Shown here piece after piece: positions 1 to 9,593 of a stretch of DNA of 64,000 nt. A model generated the notes under the pieces. It was not told the DNA's origin and did not search any database. It worked only from the letters and a program-made list of their open reading frames with translations. The stretch lies in NCBI GenBank assembly GCA_003279115.1, contig QCBG01000002.1:62001-126000 (forward strand). Direction: 5' to 3'. This stretch comes from Prochlorococcus sp. AG-347-E03 (lineage in GTDB: Bacteria > Cyanobacteriota > Cyanobacteriia > PCC-6307 > Cyanobiaceae). Position numbers and translations under genes: made by a program. The first letter of the stretch is position 1. Every line of letters starts with the position of its first letter.

Positions 1-2
1 AG

Positions 3-788
3 GAAATAAGTCAAATTAATTACCTAATACATACTGCTACAGCTTGGGGAGATCCAAGAAGAGCCTATGAAGTAAACATTAAAGCCTTTGAAGAATTACT
101 TGAAATGCTTGATATTGACAAGTTAGAAAAGATTATTTATTTTTCAACAGCTAGTATTCTTGATAAGCAAACAGAATTAATGAGGGAATCTTTGATTTAT
201 GGAACAGAGTATATCCAAACTAAATATGAATGTTTCCAGAGACTTAGAGAAAGCTCATTTGCAGAAAAAACTTTCGCTGTTTTCCCTACCTTGGTTTTTG
301 GAGGAAATCTTGGAAAAAAAAGTAAATATCCCGTAAGTTATTTAACTAGTGGATTGAAAGAAATCGGCAAATGGCTTTGGTTAGCAAGATTTTTAAAACT
401 CGATTCTAAATTTCACTTTATACACGCAAATGATATCGCCCAGATTTGCGGGTTTCTTATTAAAAATCATAATGAAGAGCAATACAAAGGCTTTAGAAAA
501 TTTGTCCTAGGTCAAAAATTCATTTCAATTGATCATGCCATAATTACACTTTTAAACTGGAACAATATGAAGAGATATTTTGCGATACCCCTTACAAAAA
601 AAATTCTAAAAATATTATTAAGAATTCTTCCCATCCAAACCACTCCTTGGGATAGCTTCAGTATAAAAAAATATGACTTTAATCATGTCCCCATCACTAA
701 TCCTGAGACTTTCAAACTTAAAAGTTATGCCAAATCACTAAATGATATTTTAAGGTTATCAAAGTTACCAAGCTGTAATAACAATTAA
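3..788 (+). CDS. NAD-dependent epimerase/dehydratase-like (SDR) protein, 5' truncated by window edge
   Basis: Frame is open from base 3 (EISQINYLIHTATAWGDPRRAYEVNIKAFEELLEML...), so the track start at 105 is internal; Y-x-x-x-K-type segment and extended-SDR character. Confidence 0.7.
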   Translation, partial: EISQINYLIHTATAWGDPRRAYEVNIKAFEELLEMLDIDKLEKIIYFSTASILDKQTELMRESLIYGTEYIQTKYECFQRLRESSFAEKTFAVFPTLVFGGNLGKKSKYPVSYLTSGLKEIGKWLWLARFLKLDSKFHFIHANDIAQICGFLIKNHNEEQYKGFRKFVLGQKFISIDHAIITLLNWNNMKRYFAIPLTKKILKILLRILPIQTTPWDSFSIKKYDFNHVPITNPETFKLKSYAKSLNDILRLSKLPSCNNN

Positions 789-847
789 AATTCTCACAGT
801 TAGGCTCCCAAAGCCTTGTAATATATGTAAATAAGTAAATTTTCATT

Positions 848-1198
848 ATGTTACGTTCAATCTTTGCAGGGTTATTCGCAATAGTTTTAACTCTAGGTCT
901 AGGAATTTCATCAGTTTCAGCTAAAACTGTTGAAGTAAAACTTGGAACGGATGCTGGAATGCTTGCATTTGAACCAAGTACAGTAACCATTAGTGCTGGT
1001 GATACAGTTAAATTCGTCAATAATAAACTTGCCCCTCACAATGCTGTTTTTGATGGGCATGAAGAACTAAGTCATGCGGACCTAGCTTTTGCTCCAGGAG
1101 AGTCTTGGGAAGAAACATTTGATACTGCTGGAACTTATGATTACTATTGCGAGCCACACAGAGGCGCTGGAATGGTAGGTAAAGTTATTGTTGAATAG
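848..1198 (+). CDS. petE: Plastocyanin precursor
   Basis: Signal peptide (..[12 protein letters not shown]), copper ligands in PHNAVFD and [20 protein letters not shown]. Confidence 0.95.
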   Translation: MLRSIFAGLFAIVLTLGLGISSVSAKTVEVKLGTDAGMLAFEPSTVTISAGDTVKFVNNKLAPHNAVFDGHEELSHADLAFAPGESWEETFDTAGTYDYYCEPHRGAGMVGKVIVE

Positions 1199-1206
1199 AT
1201 CCTTTT

Positions 1207-1224
1207 AGTACTTCAGTACTTTTT
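1207..1224 (+). terminator. Possible intrinsic terminator after petE
   Basis: AGTAC-TTCA-GTACT hairpin followed by TTTT, 9 nt after the petE stop. Stem is short. Confidence 0.4.
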
Positions 1225-1259
1225 ACTTAATACTTATTACAGTCATTATTGTATTTTGA

Positions 1260-3845
1260 TTGATGAAAATAGTTCCAAGCGAATTTTCTAATTCTGCTTG
1301 GAGCTGTTTTATTTTGGCTAAAGAAATTGCTTATAAAAATTATCAACAAAATGTAGACTCTGATAATTTATTATTAGCTCTTATAAAAGATGACAATATT
1401 ACAAAAAAGATTTTAAAAAAAAATAATTTAAATCTAAAAGATCTTGAGAGGGAAATAATTTCTTCATTAAATGCGAAGGCAAAAATGAAAAATAAACAAG
1501 ATAATTTATATATTGGTGATACTCTTCACAAAATATTTTTGAAGGCGAATGATATTAAAAATACTTTAAATGATGTAGTGATATCAACAGAACACTTAGT
1601 TTACGGTTTCACTTATGATGATAAATATGGATTTCAAATTTTAAATCAAAAAGGTATTCCAGAATTTCTTGAAATTATAAAAAAAATGAAGTCAGACCCT
1701 GCAGTAAAAAATGAATTTAATAGTTCTAATGAGTCTTTGGAAAAATATGGTATTGATCTAACTCAATCTGCACGAGATGGGATTTTAGATCCTGTTATTG
1801 GTAGGGATGAAGAGATTAGAAGAACAATTCAAATATTGAGTAGAAGAACAAAAAATAATCCAGTTCTTATTGGAGAACCTGGGGTTGGAAAAACAGCCAT
1901 TGTAGAAGGGTTAGCTCAAAGAATTATTAATGGCGATGTACCTTCTGCGCTACAAGATAGGAAACTAATTTCATTAGATATGGGTTCACTTTTAGCTGGC
2001 GCAAAATATCGTGGAGAATTTGAAGAAAGAATAAAAAATATTTTAAAGAAAGTGAAAGAATCAGATGGTAAGGTTATTCTTTTTATTGATGAAATTCATA
2101 CGGTAGTTGGTGCAGGCGCTAGTGGAGGATCTTTAGATGCAAGCAACCTATTAAAACCAATGCTTGCGAGAGGAGAACTTAGATGTATTGGTGCTACAAC
2201 TATTAATGAACATAAACAAAATATAGAAAAAGATCCTGCTTTAGAACGAAGATTTCAAAAGATAAAAGTTGATGCTCCTTCAATAGATGATACTGTATCA
2301 ATCTTAAGAGGATTGAGAGAAAGATATGAAGTTCATCATAGTGTGAGAATTTCTGATAATGCTTTAGTTGCTGCTGCAACCCTCAGCGAAAGATATATTA
2401 ACGATAGATTTCTTCCTGACAAAGCAATAGATCTAATCGATGAAGCAGCCTCAAGATTAAATATGGTCATAACTTCCAAACCTGAAGAAATTGATGAAAT
2501 TGATCGAAAAGTTCTACAGTTTGAGATGGAAAAATTATCTTTAAAAAGAGAAACGGATGATTTTTCTATAGAAAGATTAAAAAAAATCAATAATGAACTT
2601 ATATCCCTTAAAGATAAACAGGCAGAATTAGGCGCTCAATGGAAAAAAGAAAAAGATGAAATTGATGAGATTAGCACCATAAAAGAAGAAATTGAATCTG
2701 TTCAATTGCAAATAGATCAAGCTAAAAGGAGTTTTGACCTCAACAAAGCAGCAGAATTAGAATTTGGAACTTTAAATTCTTTGCAAAAAAAATTGAAAGA
2801 AAAAAGTGAGTCCCTAGTGAATTCTCAAAAAAATGGAGATACAAGTCTATTAAGACAAGAAGTAACTTTTGATGATATTGCAGAAGTTGTCTCAAAGTGG
2901 ACCTCTATTCCAGTACAGAACTTAAACCAGTCAGAAAAAGATAAACTCTTGAGCCTCGAGACAATCCTTAAAGAAAAAATTATCGGTCAAGATAGTGCAA
3001 TTAGGGCAGTTGCAGATTCCATTAAGAGATCAAGGACTGGTCTAAATGATCCAAGCAAGCCATTAGCCAGTTTTCTTTTTTTAGGTCCAACTGGTGTTGG
3101 GAAAACAGAGCTAAGTAAAGTAACAGCCAAAATAATATTCGATTCAAATTCTTCAATTACAAGACTGGATATGTCTGAATATATGGAAAAACATTCAGTG
3201 AGCAAAATTATAGGTGCGCCTCCTGGATATTTAGGTTTCGAATCAGGAGGTCAACTAACTGAAGCTGTACGCAAAAATCCTTATTCATTAATACTCCTAG
3301 ATGAAATAGAGAAAGCTCACAAAGATATTTTAGATATTCTCTTACAGGTTCTTGATGATGGAATCATTACTGATGGTCAAGGTCGTACAATCAATTTCAA
3401 AAATTCAATCATTGTTCTCACAAGTAATTTAGGAAGTCAATCAATAAATGATTTATCAGTTAGAAAAGAAGATACAAATGAAATTAAAAAAGTTGTAGAT
3501 AATGAAATTAAAAAATTTTTCAAGCCTGAGTTTTTAAATCGACTTGATGAAATAGTTATTTTTAATAATTTAGAATTAAATGACATAAAAGAAATCGCAA
3601 AAATCCAGCTTCAACATTTAGAAAAAAGACTTAACAAAAAAAACTTAAACTTCAAAATTACGGATGAAGCAATTAACCAACTTGTCGAAAATAGTTTCGA
3701 TCATGCCTACGGTGCAAGGCCTTTAAAAAGAATTATTCAAAAACAAATTGAGACAAAAATTTCAAATAATATATTGAATAATCATTACCTTAATAAAGAC
3801 GAGATTAGTATTTATCTGATTAATGGAGAGATAAATGTTGATTAA
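1260..3845 (+). CDS. clpB: ClpB-type AAA+ chaperone/disaggregase (probable ClpB2 paralog)
   Basis: Two Walker A motifs (GEPGVGKTAIVEGLAQR, GPTGVGKTELSK), ClpB-like coiled-coil middle domain, FKPEFLNRLDEIV near the C-terminus. Start may be the second Met. Confidence 0.88.
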   Translation: MMKIVPSEFSNSAWSCFILAKEIAYKNYQQNVDSDNLLLALIKDDNITKKILKKNNLNLKDLEREIISSLNAKAKMKNKQDNLYIGDTLHKIFLKANDIKNTLNDVVISTEHLVYGFTYDDKYGFQILNQKGIPEFLEIIKKMKSDPAVKNEFNSSNESLEKYGIDLTQSARDGILDPVIGRDEEIRRTIQILSRRTKNNPVLIGEPGVGKTAIVEGLAQRIINGDVPSALQDRKLISLDMGSLLAGAKYRGEFEERIKNILKKVKESDGKVILFIDEIHTVVGAGASGGSLDASNLLKPMLARGELRCIGATTINEHKQNIEKDPALERRFQKIKVDAPSIDDTVSILRGLRERYEVHHSVRISDNALVAAATLSERYINDRFLPDKAIDLIDEAASRLNMVITSKPEEIDEIDRKVLQFEMEKLSLKRETDDFSIERLKKINNELISLKDKQAELGAQWKKEKDEIDEISTIKEEIESVQLQIDQAKRSFDLNKAAELEFGTLNSLQKKLKEKSESLVNSQKNGDTSLLRQEVTFDDIAEVVSKWTSIPVQNLNQSEKDKLLSLETILKEKIIGQDSAIRAVADSIKRSRTGLNDPSKPLASFLFLGPTGVGKTELSKVTAKIIFDSNSSITRLDMSEYMEKHSVSKIIGAPPGYLGFESGGQLTEAVRKNPYSLILLDEIEKAHKDILDILLQVLDDGIITDGQGRTINFKNSIIVLTSNLGSQSINDLSVRKEDTNEIKKVVDNEIKKFFKPEFLNRLDEIVIFNNLELNDIKEIAKIQLQHLEKRLNKKNLNFKITDEAINQLVENSFDHAYGARPLKRIIQKQIETKISNNILNNHYLNKDEISIYLINGEINVD

Positions 3846-3893
3846 ATATCTAATTAAAGAATCCTATATTACTTTAAAATTAATAACTTTATT

Positions 3894-4367
3894 CTAAGAT
3901 TTGAACCAATCAGGAATTTCCTCATAACTTGCTTTATTCGATTTATTTTCTTTTGATTCTGTTTTCCAACAACATGTTCTGCCCTTATCCTTTTCCTGTA
4001 AGTATTCATTAGCCCATCTCCAAATTAATTCAGAGGTGAACTCCATACCCACATTATCCATAATTCTCAGATCTAAAGCATCTAAGTCATTTAATTTTTC
4101 CCAGTAATTCAGCAAAGGGTCATCTTTATTTATTAGAAAAGTATGGTCAAATTGCTCCTTTAGTCTATTTTCTAGGGGCTTTAGACTTGAAAAATCGACC
4201 ACAAAACCATTTAGGTCTAATTTTTTTGCAGTGAACCAAAAGGTGAATGATCTTGAATATCCATGCACAAATCTGCAGTGTCCTTCATGGCGCCATTGCC
4301 TATGTGAACAGGGAAAATCCTCGTAACTTTTGCTGCATGAAAATTTCAGAGAATGAATAAACATCAA
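3894..4367 (-). CDS. 6-carboxytetrahydropterin synthase/6-pyruvoyl tetrahydropterin synthase-like (QueD family)
   Basis: CSHRQWRHEGHCRFVHGYSRSFTFWF zinc-His pattern and FDHTFLI motif. Confidence 0.75.
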   Translation of the reverse strand: MMFIHSLKFSCSKSYEDFPCSHRQWRHEGHCRFVHGYSRSFTFWFTAKKLDLNGFVVDFSSLKPLENRLKEQFDHTFLINKDDPLLNYWEKLNDLDALDLRIMDNVGMEFTSELIWRWANEYLQEKDKGRTCCWKTESKENKSNKASYEEIPDWFKS

Positions 4368-4427
4368 TTAACTGTTAGGATAATTTTTAATAAAACACAT
4401 TGAGTAGGATTTAACATACAGAACATA

Positions 4428-5087
4428 ATGAATTATTCAAATAATTTTTCGATAGAGGATCTACGCTTTGATAATTATGGATTAATCCCTGCAATAGCAC
4501 AAGATTGGCTTGACGGATCAATTCTTATGCTTGCTTGGATGAACAAAGAATCTTTGACAATGACACTTGAAACCAAAAACGTTCATTATTGGAGTAGATC
4601 AAGATCCGAAATTTGGAGAAAAGGAGCTACAAGTGGAAGTACCCAAATACTTAAGGAGATAAGATTCGACTGCGATAATGATGCACTAATCCTTTTGATT
4701 GAACAAAATGGTTCAGGAGCATGTCACACTGGGGAAAAAAGTTGTTTTTTCAACGAAATCAAAATTAATCAAAGTGATAAAAAAGAGAAAAAAACAACTC
4801 CCTTCTCAAATATTTGCTCTGAATTATTCAATACAATTAAGGAAAGATCAATAAATCCATCAGAAAAAAGTTACACAAATTATTTATTAACAAAAGGTAG
4901 TAATACTATTTTGAAAAAAATAGGAGAGGAATCTGCAGAATTTATAATGGCTTGCAAAGATAATGATAAAAATTCAATCTCAAATGAAGCTGCTGATTTA
5001 ATTTATCATATGCAAGTAGCCCTTATGCATAAAGGCGTTGATTGGAGAGATGTACTTGCTGTTCTAGAATCAAGAAGAAAAAATTAA
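4428..5087 (+). CDS. hisI: Bifunctional phosphoribosyl-AMP cyclohydrolase/phosphoribosyl-ATP pyrophosphatase
   Basis: MLAWMNKESL, HYWSRSRSEIWRKGATSG, GSGACHTGEKSCF (HisI) followed by KKIGEESAEFIMACKD (HisE). Confidence 0.95.
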   Translation: MNYSNNFSIEDLRFDNYGLIPAIAQDWLDGSILMLAWMNKESLTMTLETKNVHYWSRSRSEIWRKGATSGSTQILKEIRFDCDNDALILLIEQNGSGACHTGEKSCFFNEIKINQSDKKEKKTTPFSNICSELFNTIKERSINPSEKSYTNYLLTKGSNTILKKIGEESAEFIMACKDNDKNSISNEAADLIYHMQVALMHKGVDWRDVLAVLESRRKN

Positions 5088-5160
5088 ATTATTAAAATTT
5101 AGAATTTATAATTTTTTTAACCTAAAAATTTGAATAAAAATGTTAATTAACTAATTAATA

Positions 5161-5189
5161 ATTATTAATTAATTATTAATTAATTATTA
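5161..5189. repeat. 11-bp AT-only tandem repeat (ATTATTAATTA, about 2.6 copies) upstream of the sigma factor
   Basis: attattaatta attattaatta attatta read directly. Confidence 0.8.
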
Positions 5190-5248
5190 CATGTATGGCT
5201 TATTACTGAATTGACTATAAGTTGAATATATCAACAATGAGGTAAATC

Positions 5249-6172
5249 GTGAGTTCATTAAGCGATTTTCTTGGTGAAATAGGTCGTCATCAACTTTTGA
5301 CTCCCGAAAGAGAACTCACTATGGGCAGAAAAGTCCAAGAGATGGTTGTACTTGTTAATAGATGTCAAGAGGCAGGTGGTAAAGGTCCTGCTTGTGAATA
5401 TTCCGAAGATGAAAGAAAAAAGATCAAAATTGGTGAAAAAGCTAAAAATGAGATGATAACGGCCAATCTAAGATTAGTTGTCAATCTTGCTAAAAGATAC
5501 CAAGGGAAAGGATTAGAATTACTCGACTTGATTCAGGAGGGAACGTTAGGACTTACAAGGGCCGTAGAAAAATATGATCCGTCTAGAGGACATAGATTTT
5601 CTACCTATGCTTATTGGTGGATTAGGCAAGGTTTAAATAGAGCATTATCAACTCAAAGTAGAACGATTAGGATCCCTGTAAACATTAATGAAAAGCTAAC
5701 AAAACTAAGATCAGCGAAATCAAAGCTTATGCAACTTAAGGGTATTCCACCCAGTAGTGATGAGCTAGCAGAAGAAATGAAAATAACCAAAGAGGAAATT
5801 GACGAACTCCTATCTTGTGAATTGAGAAGCATCACTGTTAGTCTCCAAGGTACTGTCAAATCAAAATCAGATCCTTCTGAGTTAGTTGATATCCTTCCGA
5901 GTGATCAGGTTGCTCCAATGGAGTTAGCTGAATTAGCCGAAAGGACAGCCTCGGCTTGGAAGTTATTAGATAAAGCGAATTTAACCGAAAAAGAAAGAAA
6001 GATAGTAAGCCTAAGATTTGGTTTAGACGGCTCAAATGAATGGAGGACTTTAGCTGAAGTTGCAAGACACATGAGTTGTAGCAGGGAATATTGCCGACAA
6101 GTTGTTCAACGTGCTTTAAGAAAACTTAGAAAAGCAGGAATACAGAATGGATTAGTTGATAGTATTAGCTGA
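5249..6172 (+). CDS. RNA polymerase sigma factor, RpoD/SigA family (group 2-like)
   Basis: ANLRLVVNLAKRYQGKGLELLDLIQEGTLGLTRAVEKYDPSRGHRFSTYAYWWIRQ plus C-terminal HTH region 4; GTG start. Confidence 0.93.
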   Translation: MSSLSDFLGEIGRHQLLTPERELTMGRKVQEMVVLVNRCQEAGGKGPACEYSEDERKKIKIGEKAKNEMITANLRLVVNLAKRYQGKGLELLDLIQEGTLGLTRAVEKYDPSRGHRFSTYAYWWIRQGLNRALSTQSRTIRIPVNINEKLTKLRSAKSKLMQLKGIPPSSDELAEEMKITKEEIDELLSCELRSITVSLQGTVKSKSDPSELVDILPSDQVAPMELAELAERTASAWKLLDKANLTEKERKIVSLRFGLDGSNEWRTLAEVARHMSCSREYCRQVVQRALRKLRKAGIQNGLVDSIS

Positions 6173-6209
6173 AAATTCCATTAAAAATATTTAAATTTGA
6201 TTTATAGGG

Positions 6210-6578
6210 ATGAAAGAGAATTACAAAACCCAAGAAAAAATCTATGATGCTGAAGTTTTAGAGAGTTCAACATTTGATGAAAATATCATTATTAAGATTC
6301 TTATTAAAGCAGGAAGAACAATTGCCAAGCCTGCCTTAGAAGTTCTGGAGATGGCTTTAGATCCTTATACTCCAGCACAAGCAAGAGTTTCATTAATGGC
6401 TGCGCTAGCCTATTTAATTATGCCATTTGATCTTTTCCCAGACTTCATGCCTTTAGTTGGTTTTAGTGATGATTTTGTAGCTCTCACAGCAGTACTTAGT
6501 ATATGGAGCAAATATATGACTCCTTCAATAAGAGCAAGAGCAGAGAGTAAGCTTAATAAATTATTTCCTTTCTATTGA
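6210..6578 (+). CDS. YkvA family / DUF1232 protein
   Basis: ALAYLIMPFDLFPDFMPLVGFSDDFVALTAVL matches the DUF1232 pattern. Confidence 0.85.
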   Translation: MKENYKTQEKIYDAEVLESSTFDENIIIKILIKAGRTIAKPALEVLEMALDPYTPAQARVSLMAALAYLIMPFDLFPDFMPLVGFSDDFVALTAVLSIWSKYMTPSIRARAESKLNKLFPFY

Positions 6579-6899
6579 ATGAGTAAATTATCTGTACAGG
6601 AAGAGAAAGAACTCATCTCCTTCATTAAAGATTGGTTAAAGTCTCATGGATTTACTCAAAAAGACTTAGCAAATGAATTAAATATTAAATCGAGTAGAAC
6701 CTCTGAGATTATTCTCAAAATTAAAGAGTTACATAAAAAAGGCGGCATGTTTAATATTGCAAAAAATCTTATAAAGATTGAGCAAAAATTGTTAAACAAT
6801 ATCAAGAATGATTATCAAGAAACAAAACAAACACCACCATATAATCAATTAGATATCGACTCATTAGTAAACCAGATTAATCAAGATACTTGTGAATAA
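6579..6899 (+). CDS. Small HTH (XRE-like) DNA-binding protein
   Basis: HGFTQKDLANELNIKSSRTSEIILKIKE helix-turn-helix; ATG directly abuts the TGA of the upstream DUF1232 gene. Confidence 0.65.
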   Translation: MSKLSVQEEKELISFIKDWLKSHGFTQKDLANELNIKSSRTSEIILKIKELHKKGGMFNIAKNLIKIEQKLLNNIKNDYQETKQTPPYNQLDIDSLVNQINQDTCE

Positions 6900-6945
6900 A
6901 TATTATTTAAAATATCATTATTTAGTTAAAAAATATATAACTCCC

Positions 6946-6976
6946 TAAAACGAAGCTATCAATAAATTTCGTTTTA
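6946..6976. terminator. Inverted repeat TAAAACGAA...TTCGTTTTA, candidate terminator
   Basis: 9-bp perfect arms with a 13-nt loop, about 47 nt after the HTH gene stop; AT-rich flank. Confidence 0.45.
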
Positions 6977-7094
6977 ATTCCTTTATATGATAAATAATTA
7001 AATTAATTAACTAGAAAAATTATGTATTTTTACTCAAATTAATTTTTTTCAATTAATAATTAATAATTAATAAAAATATTTTGTAAATTATTTT

Positions 7095-7364
7095 TTAAAA
7101 TGCTTGAATCCAGGGATAAATATCATAATTAATCCATATACCTTTTTCCCAATAAATATCCTCCTCAATAAGATCTTTCAACTCATTTACATCATTAGCA
7201 TTGAAAATTCCAAACAAATATTTGGTACATTTTGTTGGCCCTAATGTAACTAAAATATCGCTATCTTTTAAGTTTTTAAGTCTCTTAAGATGTTGTTCTC
7301 GAAATGGTTCCCTTTTAATAATTGCATCTTCACAGTACCTTCCAAAAACTACAAACTTTTCCAT
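7095..7364 (-). CDS. YciI family protein
   Basis: REPFREQHLKRLKNLKDSDILVTLGPT...IFNANDVNELKDLIEEDIYWEKGIW typical of the YciI fold. Confidence 0.8.
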   Translation of the reverse strand: MEKFVVFGRYCEDAIIKREPFREQHLKRLKNLKDSDILVTLGPTKCTKYLFGIFNANDVNELKDLIEEDIYWEKGIWINYDIYPWIQAF

Positions 7365-7460
7365 TTTAAATATAAATAATAGAATGAATAGATACTTAAT
7401 AATTGCATATATTACACGCAGATTGCTATGTTATTTAATACAACTTTCTTTTAATTAATT

Positions 7461-7817
7461 ATGCTAACTGGTAGCGATCTCCTTGCAAAAGTTAAAGAAC
7501 TTGGTGATGTTAGCAAATCTGACCTAGTTCGCGCATGTGGATATGTTTCCACTAAAAAAAACGGAGGTGAACGCTTAAACTTTACCGCATTTTATGAAGC
7601 ACTTTTAGAAGCAAAAGGAATTAATCTTGGGGATTCAGGAGTTGCAGGTATTGGAAAAGGTGGAAGAAAACTTAGTTATATTGCTACAGTTCAAGGCAAT
7701 GGAAATCTTCTTATTGGGAAAGCATATACAGCACTTCTTGATTTAAAAGCAGGTGATGAATTCGAAATTAAGCTTGGAAGAAAACAAATCAGATTATTAC
7801 CTACAGAAGAAACTTAA
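7461..7817 (+). CDS. Cyanobacterial AbrB-like transcriptional regulator
   Basis: GSDLLAKVKELGDVSKSDLVRACGYVS...GRKLSYIATVQGNGNLLIGKAYT...GDEFEIKLGRKQIRL. Confidence 0.85.
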   Translation: MLTGSDLLAKVKELGDVSKSDLVRACGYVSTKKNGGERLNFTAFYEALLEAKGINLGDSGVAGIGKGGRKLSYIATVQGNGNLLIGKAYTALLDLKAGDEFEIKLGRKQIRLLPTEET

Positions 7818-7899
7818 AGACAACAACAATAAATTGGCTATAACATTTTTAATTAATTTTCTATAAATAATTCTTTTAATTAACAAATTATCTTTGTAT

Positions 7900-8742
7900 T
7901 TATTTTTTTTGATCAGCAGCTAAACGCATTTCTTTACAAAACTCACCAACATTATCGACAACATCTTTTTCACTTGAGCTCGAGATTCGTTTTACAAATG
8001 CACTCCCAATAATTACTCCATCTGCTCCCCACTCACGAACTTTATTAACATGTTCTGGAGTTGATATTCCAAAACCAACAGCAATTGGATTGCTATTTAC
8101 ATCTTTTAATTTAGCAATAAGATTTTCTACTCTATTTTCCATTTTGTTTCTCTCACCAGTGACACCTGTAACACTTACTAAATAAGTAAAGCCTTTTGTA
8201 TGATTTGATATTTGTTTCATTCTTTCAAAAGGAGTAGTTGGCGCTACCAATAAAATTAAGTCCATAGAATGGTTACTAACTATTTTAGAAAATTTATAAG
8301 CTTCCTCCAAAGGGAGGTCAGGAACTATTAGTCCAGAAACTCCAGCATCAGATGCCATCTCACAAAACCTTTCAAAGCCAAAACATAGTAAAGGATTCAA
8401 GTAAGAAAAAAGGATGATGGGGATATTTAATTTACCTTTTAAAGACTTTAAAAGTTTAATTACTTTTCTTAAGCTAGTACCTGACTTTAAGGCGCGAGAG
8501 GCCGCCACTTGAATAACAGGTCCATCTGCAAGTGGGTCACTATACGGGATACCTAATTCAATAAGGTCAGCTCCATTTTCTTGTAACTTTAATAAGATCT
8601 CAGACGTTATTTCAATATTGGGATCCCCAGCCATTATAAAAGGCATTAAAGCAAATTTTTTTTCATTTTTTAACTCACAAAACATCTCATCTACCTTAGA
8701 TAAAGATTCATTTTTAGTAATTTGCATTTTGTTATCTTTCAT
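7900..8742 (-). CDS. trpA: Tryptophan synthase alpha chain
   Basis: LMPFIMAGDPN, ADLIELGIPYSDPLADGPVIQ, GVSGLIVPDLPLEE, GFGISTPEHV, GVIIGSAFV. Confidence 0.96.
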   Translation of the reverse strand: MKDNKMQITKNESLSKVDEMFCELKNEKKFALMPFIMAGDPNIEITSEILLKLQENGADLIELGIPYSDPLADGPVIQVAASRALKSGTSLRKVIKLLKSLKGKLNIPIILFSYLNPLLCFGFERFCEMASDAGVSGLIVPDLPLEEAYKFSKIVSNHSMDLILLVAPTTPFERMKQISNHTKGFTYLVSVTGVTGERNKMENRVENLIAKLKDVNSNPIAVGFGISTPEHVNKVREWGADGVIIGSAFVKRISSSSEKDVVDNVGEFCKEMRLAADQKK

Positions 8743-8770
8743 AATTTTTAGATATTTTTCTATGAAAAAT

Positions 8771-9091
8771 TTATGGATTTTTCTCTAAATCTTCCATAAT
8801 TTTTTGCTGCTCTTCTTTTGACAATGAGTTGAATTTGGTTTCTAGTTTATCATTAACAACTTTTTCATACTCTTTTCTATAACGCTTCCTTTGTTCCATA
8901 AAAGTCATTTTTCCATTTACAACTCTATAAACATAAGATGTTACCCAAGTAATAACAATCAAAATCAAGATACAACTTGATAGAGTAGTAGCTGTAAAAT
9001 TATCGATACCGATTTGCGGTGCAAATTTATAACTAATTAATCCAACACATGAAATAAATAACCCTATTTGTATAACTTTTCCTTTAGTCAA
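8771..9091 (-). CDS. DUF3007-like small membrane protein
   Basis: Two hydrophobic segments, then a charged tail (MTFMEQRKRYRKEYE); located next to ndhL. Confidence 0.6.
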   Translation of the reverse strand: MTKGKVIQIGLFISCVGLISYKFAPQIGIDNFTATTLSSCILILIVITWVTSYVYRVVNGKMTFMEQRKRYRKEYEKVVNDKLETKFNSLSKEEQQKIMEDLEKNP

Positions 9092-9095
9092 TTAT

Positions 9096-9329
9096 TTACC
9101 CTTTACCACTCCCTTTTAGTCTGAGATTTAAAAATGGAGAAAATAAAATTAAACCTGGGAAGAAAAGAAATACAAGGCCATAAATTCCTAATCTTTCAAA
9201 TTTGCCCATAATATTCCATCTATTATTCATCCAGTAAAAGAGAAATAATGGAATAACTAATAAATAGGCAGAAATAATTCCAATATAAGCAATTAAAGTA
9301 GCGAATGAATTATTGAAAAAACTTTCCAT
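9096..9329 (-). CDS. ndhL: NAD(P)H-quinone oxidoreductase subunit L
   Basis: Small two-TM protein with the NdhL pattern [49 protein letters not shown]. Confidence 0.85.
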   Translation of the reverse strand: MESFFNNSFATLIAYIGIISAYLLVIPLFLFYWMNNRWNIMGKFERLGIYGLVFLFFPGLILFSPFLNLRLKGSGKG

Positions 9330-9407
9330 TTTGATTTATGGTTTCTTAGTTAAAACATAACAACTATTGGAAGTTATCGTCAGAACTAAAAATAAATAAT
9401 TAAATAA

Positions 9408-9493
9408 TGGGAGTGGGGGGACTTGAACCCCCACGAGCTAAATCGCTCGACGGATTTTAAGTCCGGCGCGTCTACCAATTCCGCCACACTCCC
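9408..9493 (-). tRNA. trnL: tRNA-Leu(UAA), no intron
   Basis: Reverse complement GGGAGTG...CACTCCC acceptor, loop CTTAAAA with anticodon UAA, long variable arm CGAGCGATTTAGCTCG, T-loop GGTTCAAGTCC. Confidence 0.95.
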
Positions 9494-9593
9494 AAAAGGA
9501 ATTTGCGCTTTTTTATCGTAGCCGAAAGCAACCCATTTAACCAAGAAAAATTGGAATATTTACACTTTTAATTGTCAGATTAAATCTAATTTT

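Noticed and set aside
718-1020. Minus-strand 100-aa ORF over the petE start
   Set aside because: Overlaps petE and its upstream gene; no recognisable protein.
2336-3205. Minus-strand ORFs in clpB
   Set aside because: Opposite-strand open frames within a clear AAA+ gene.
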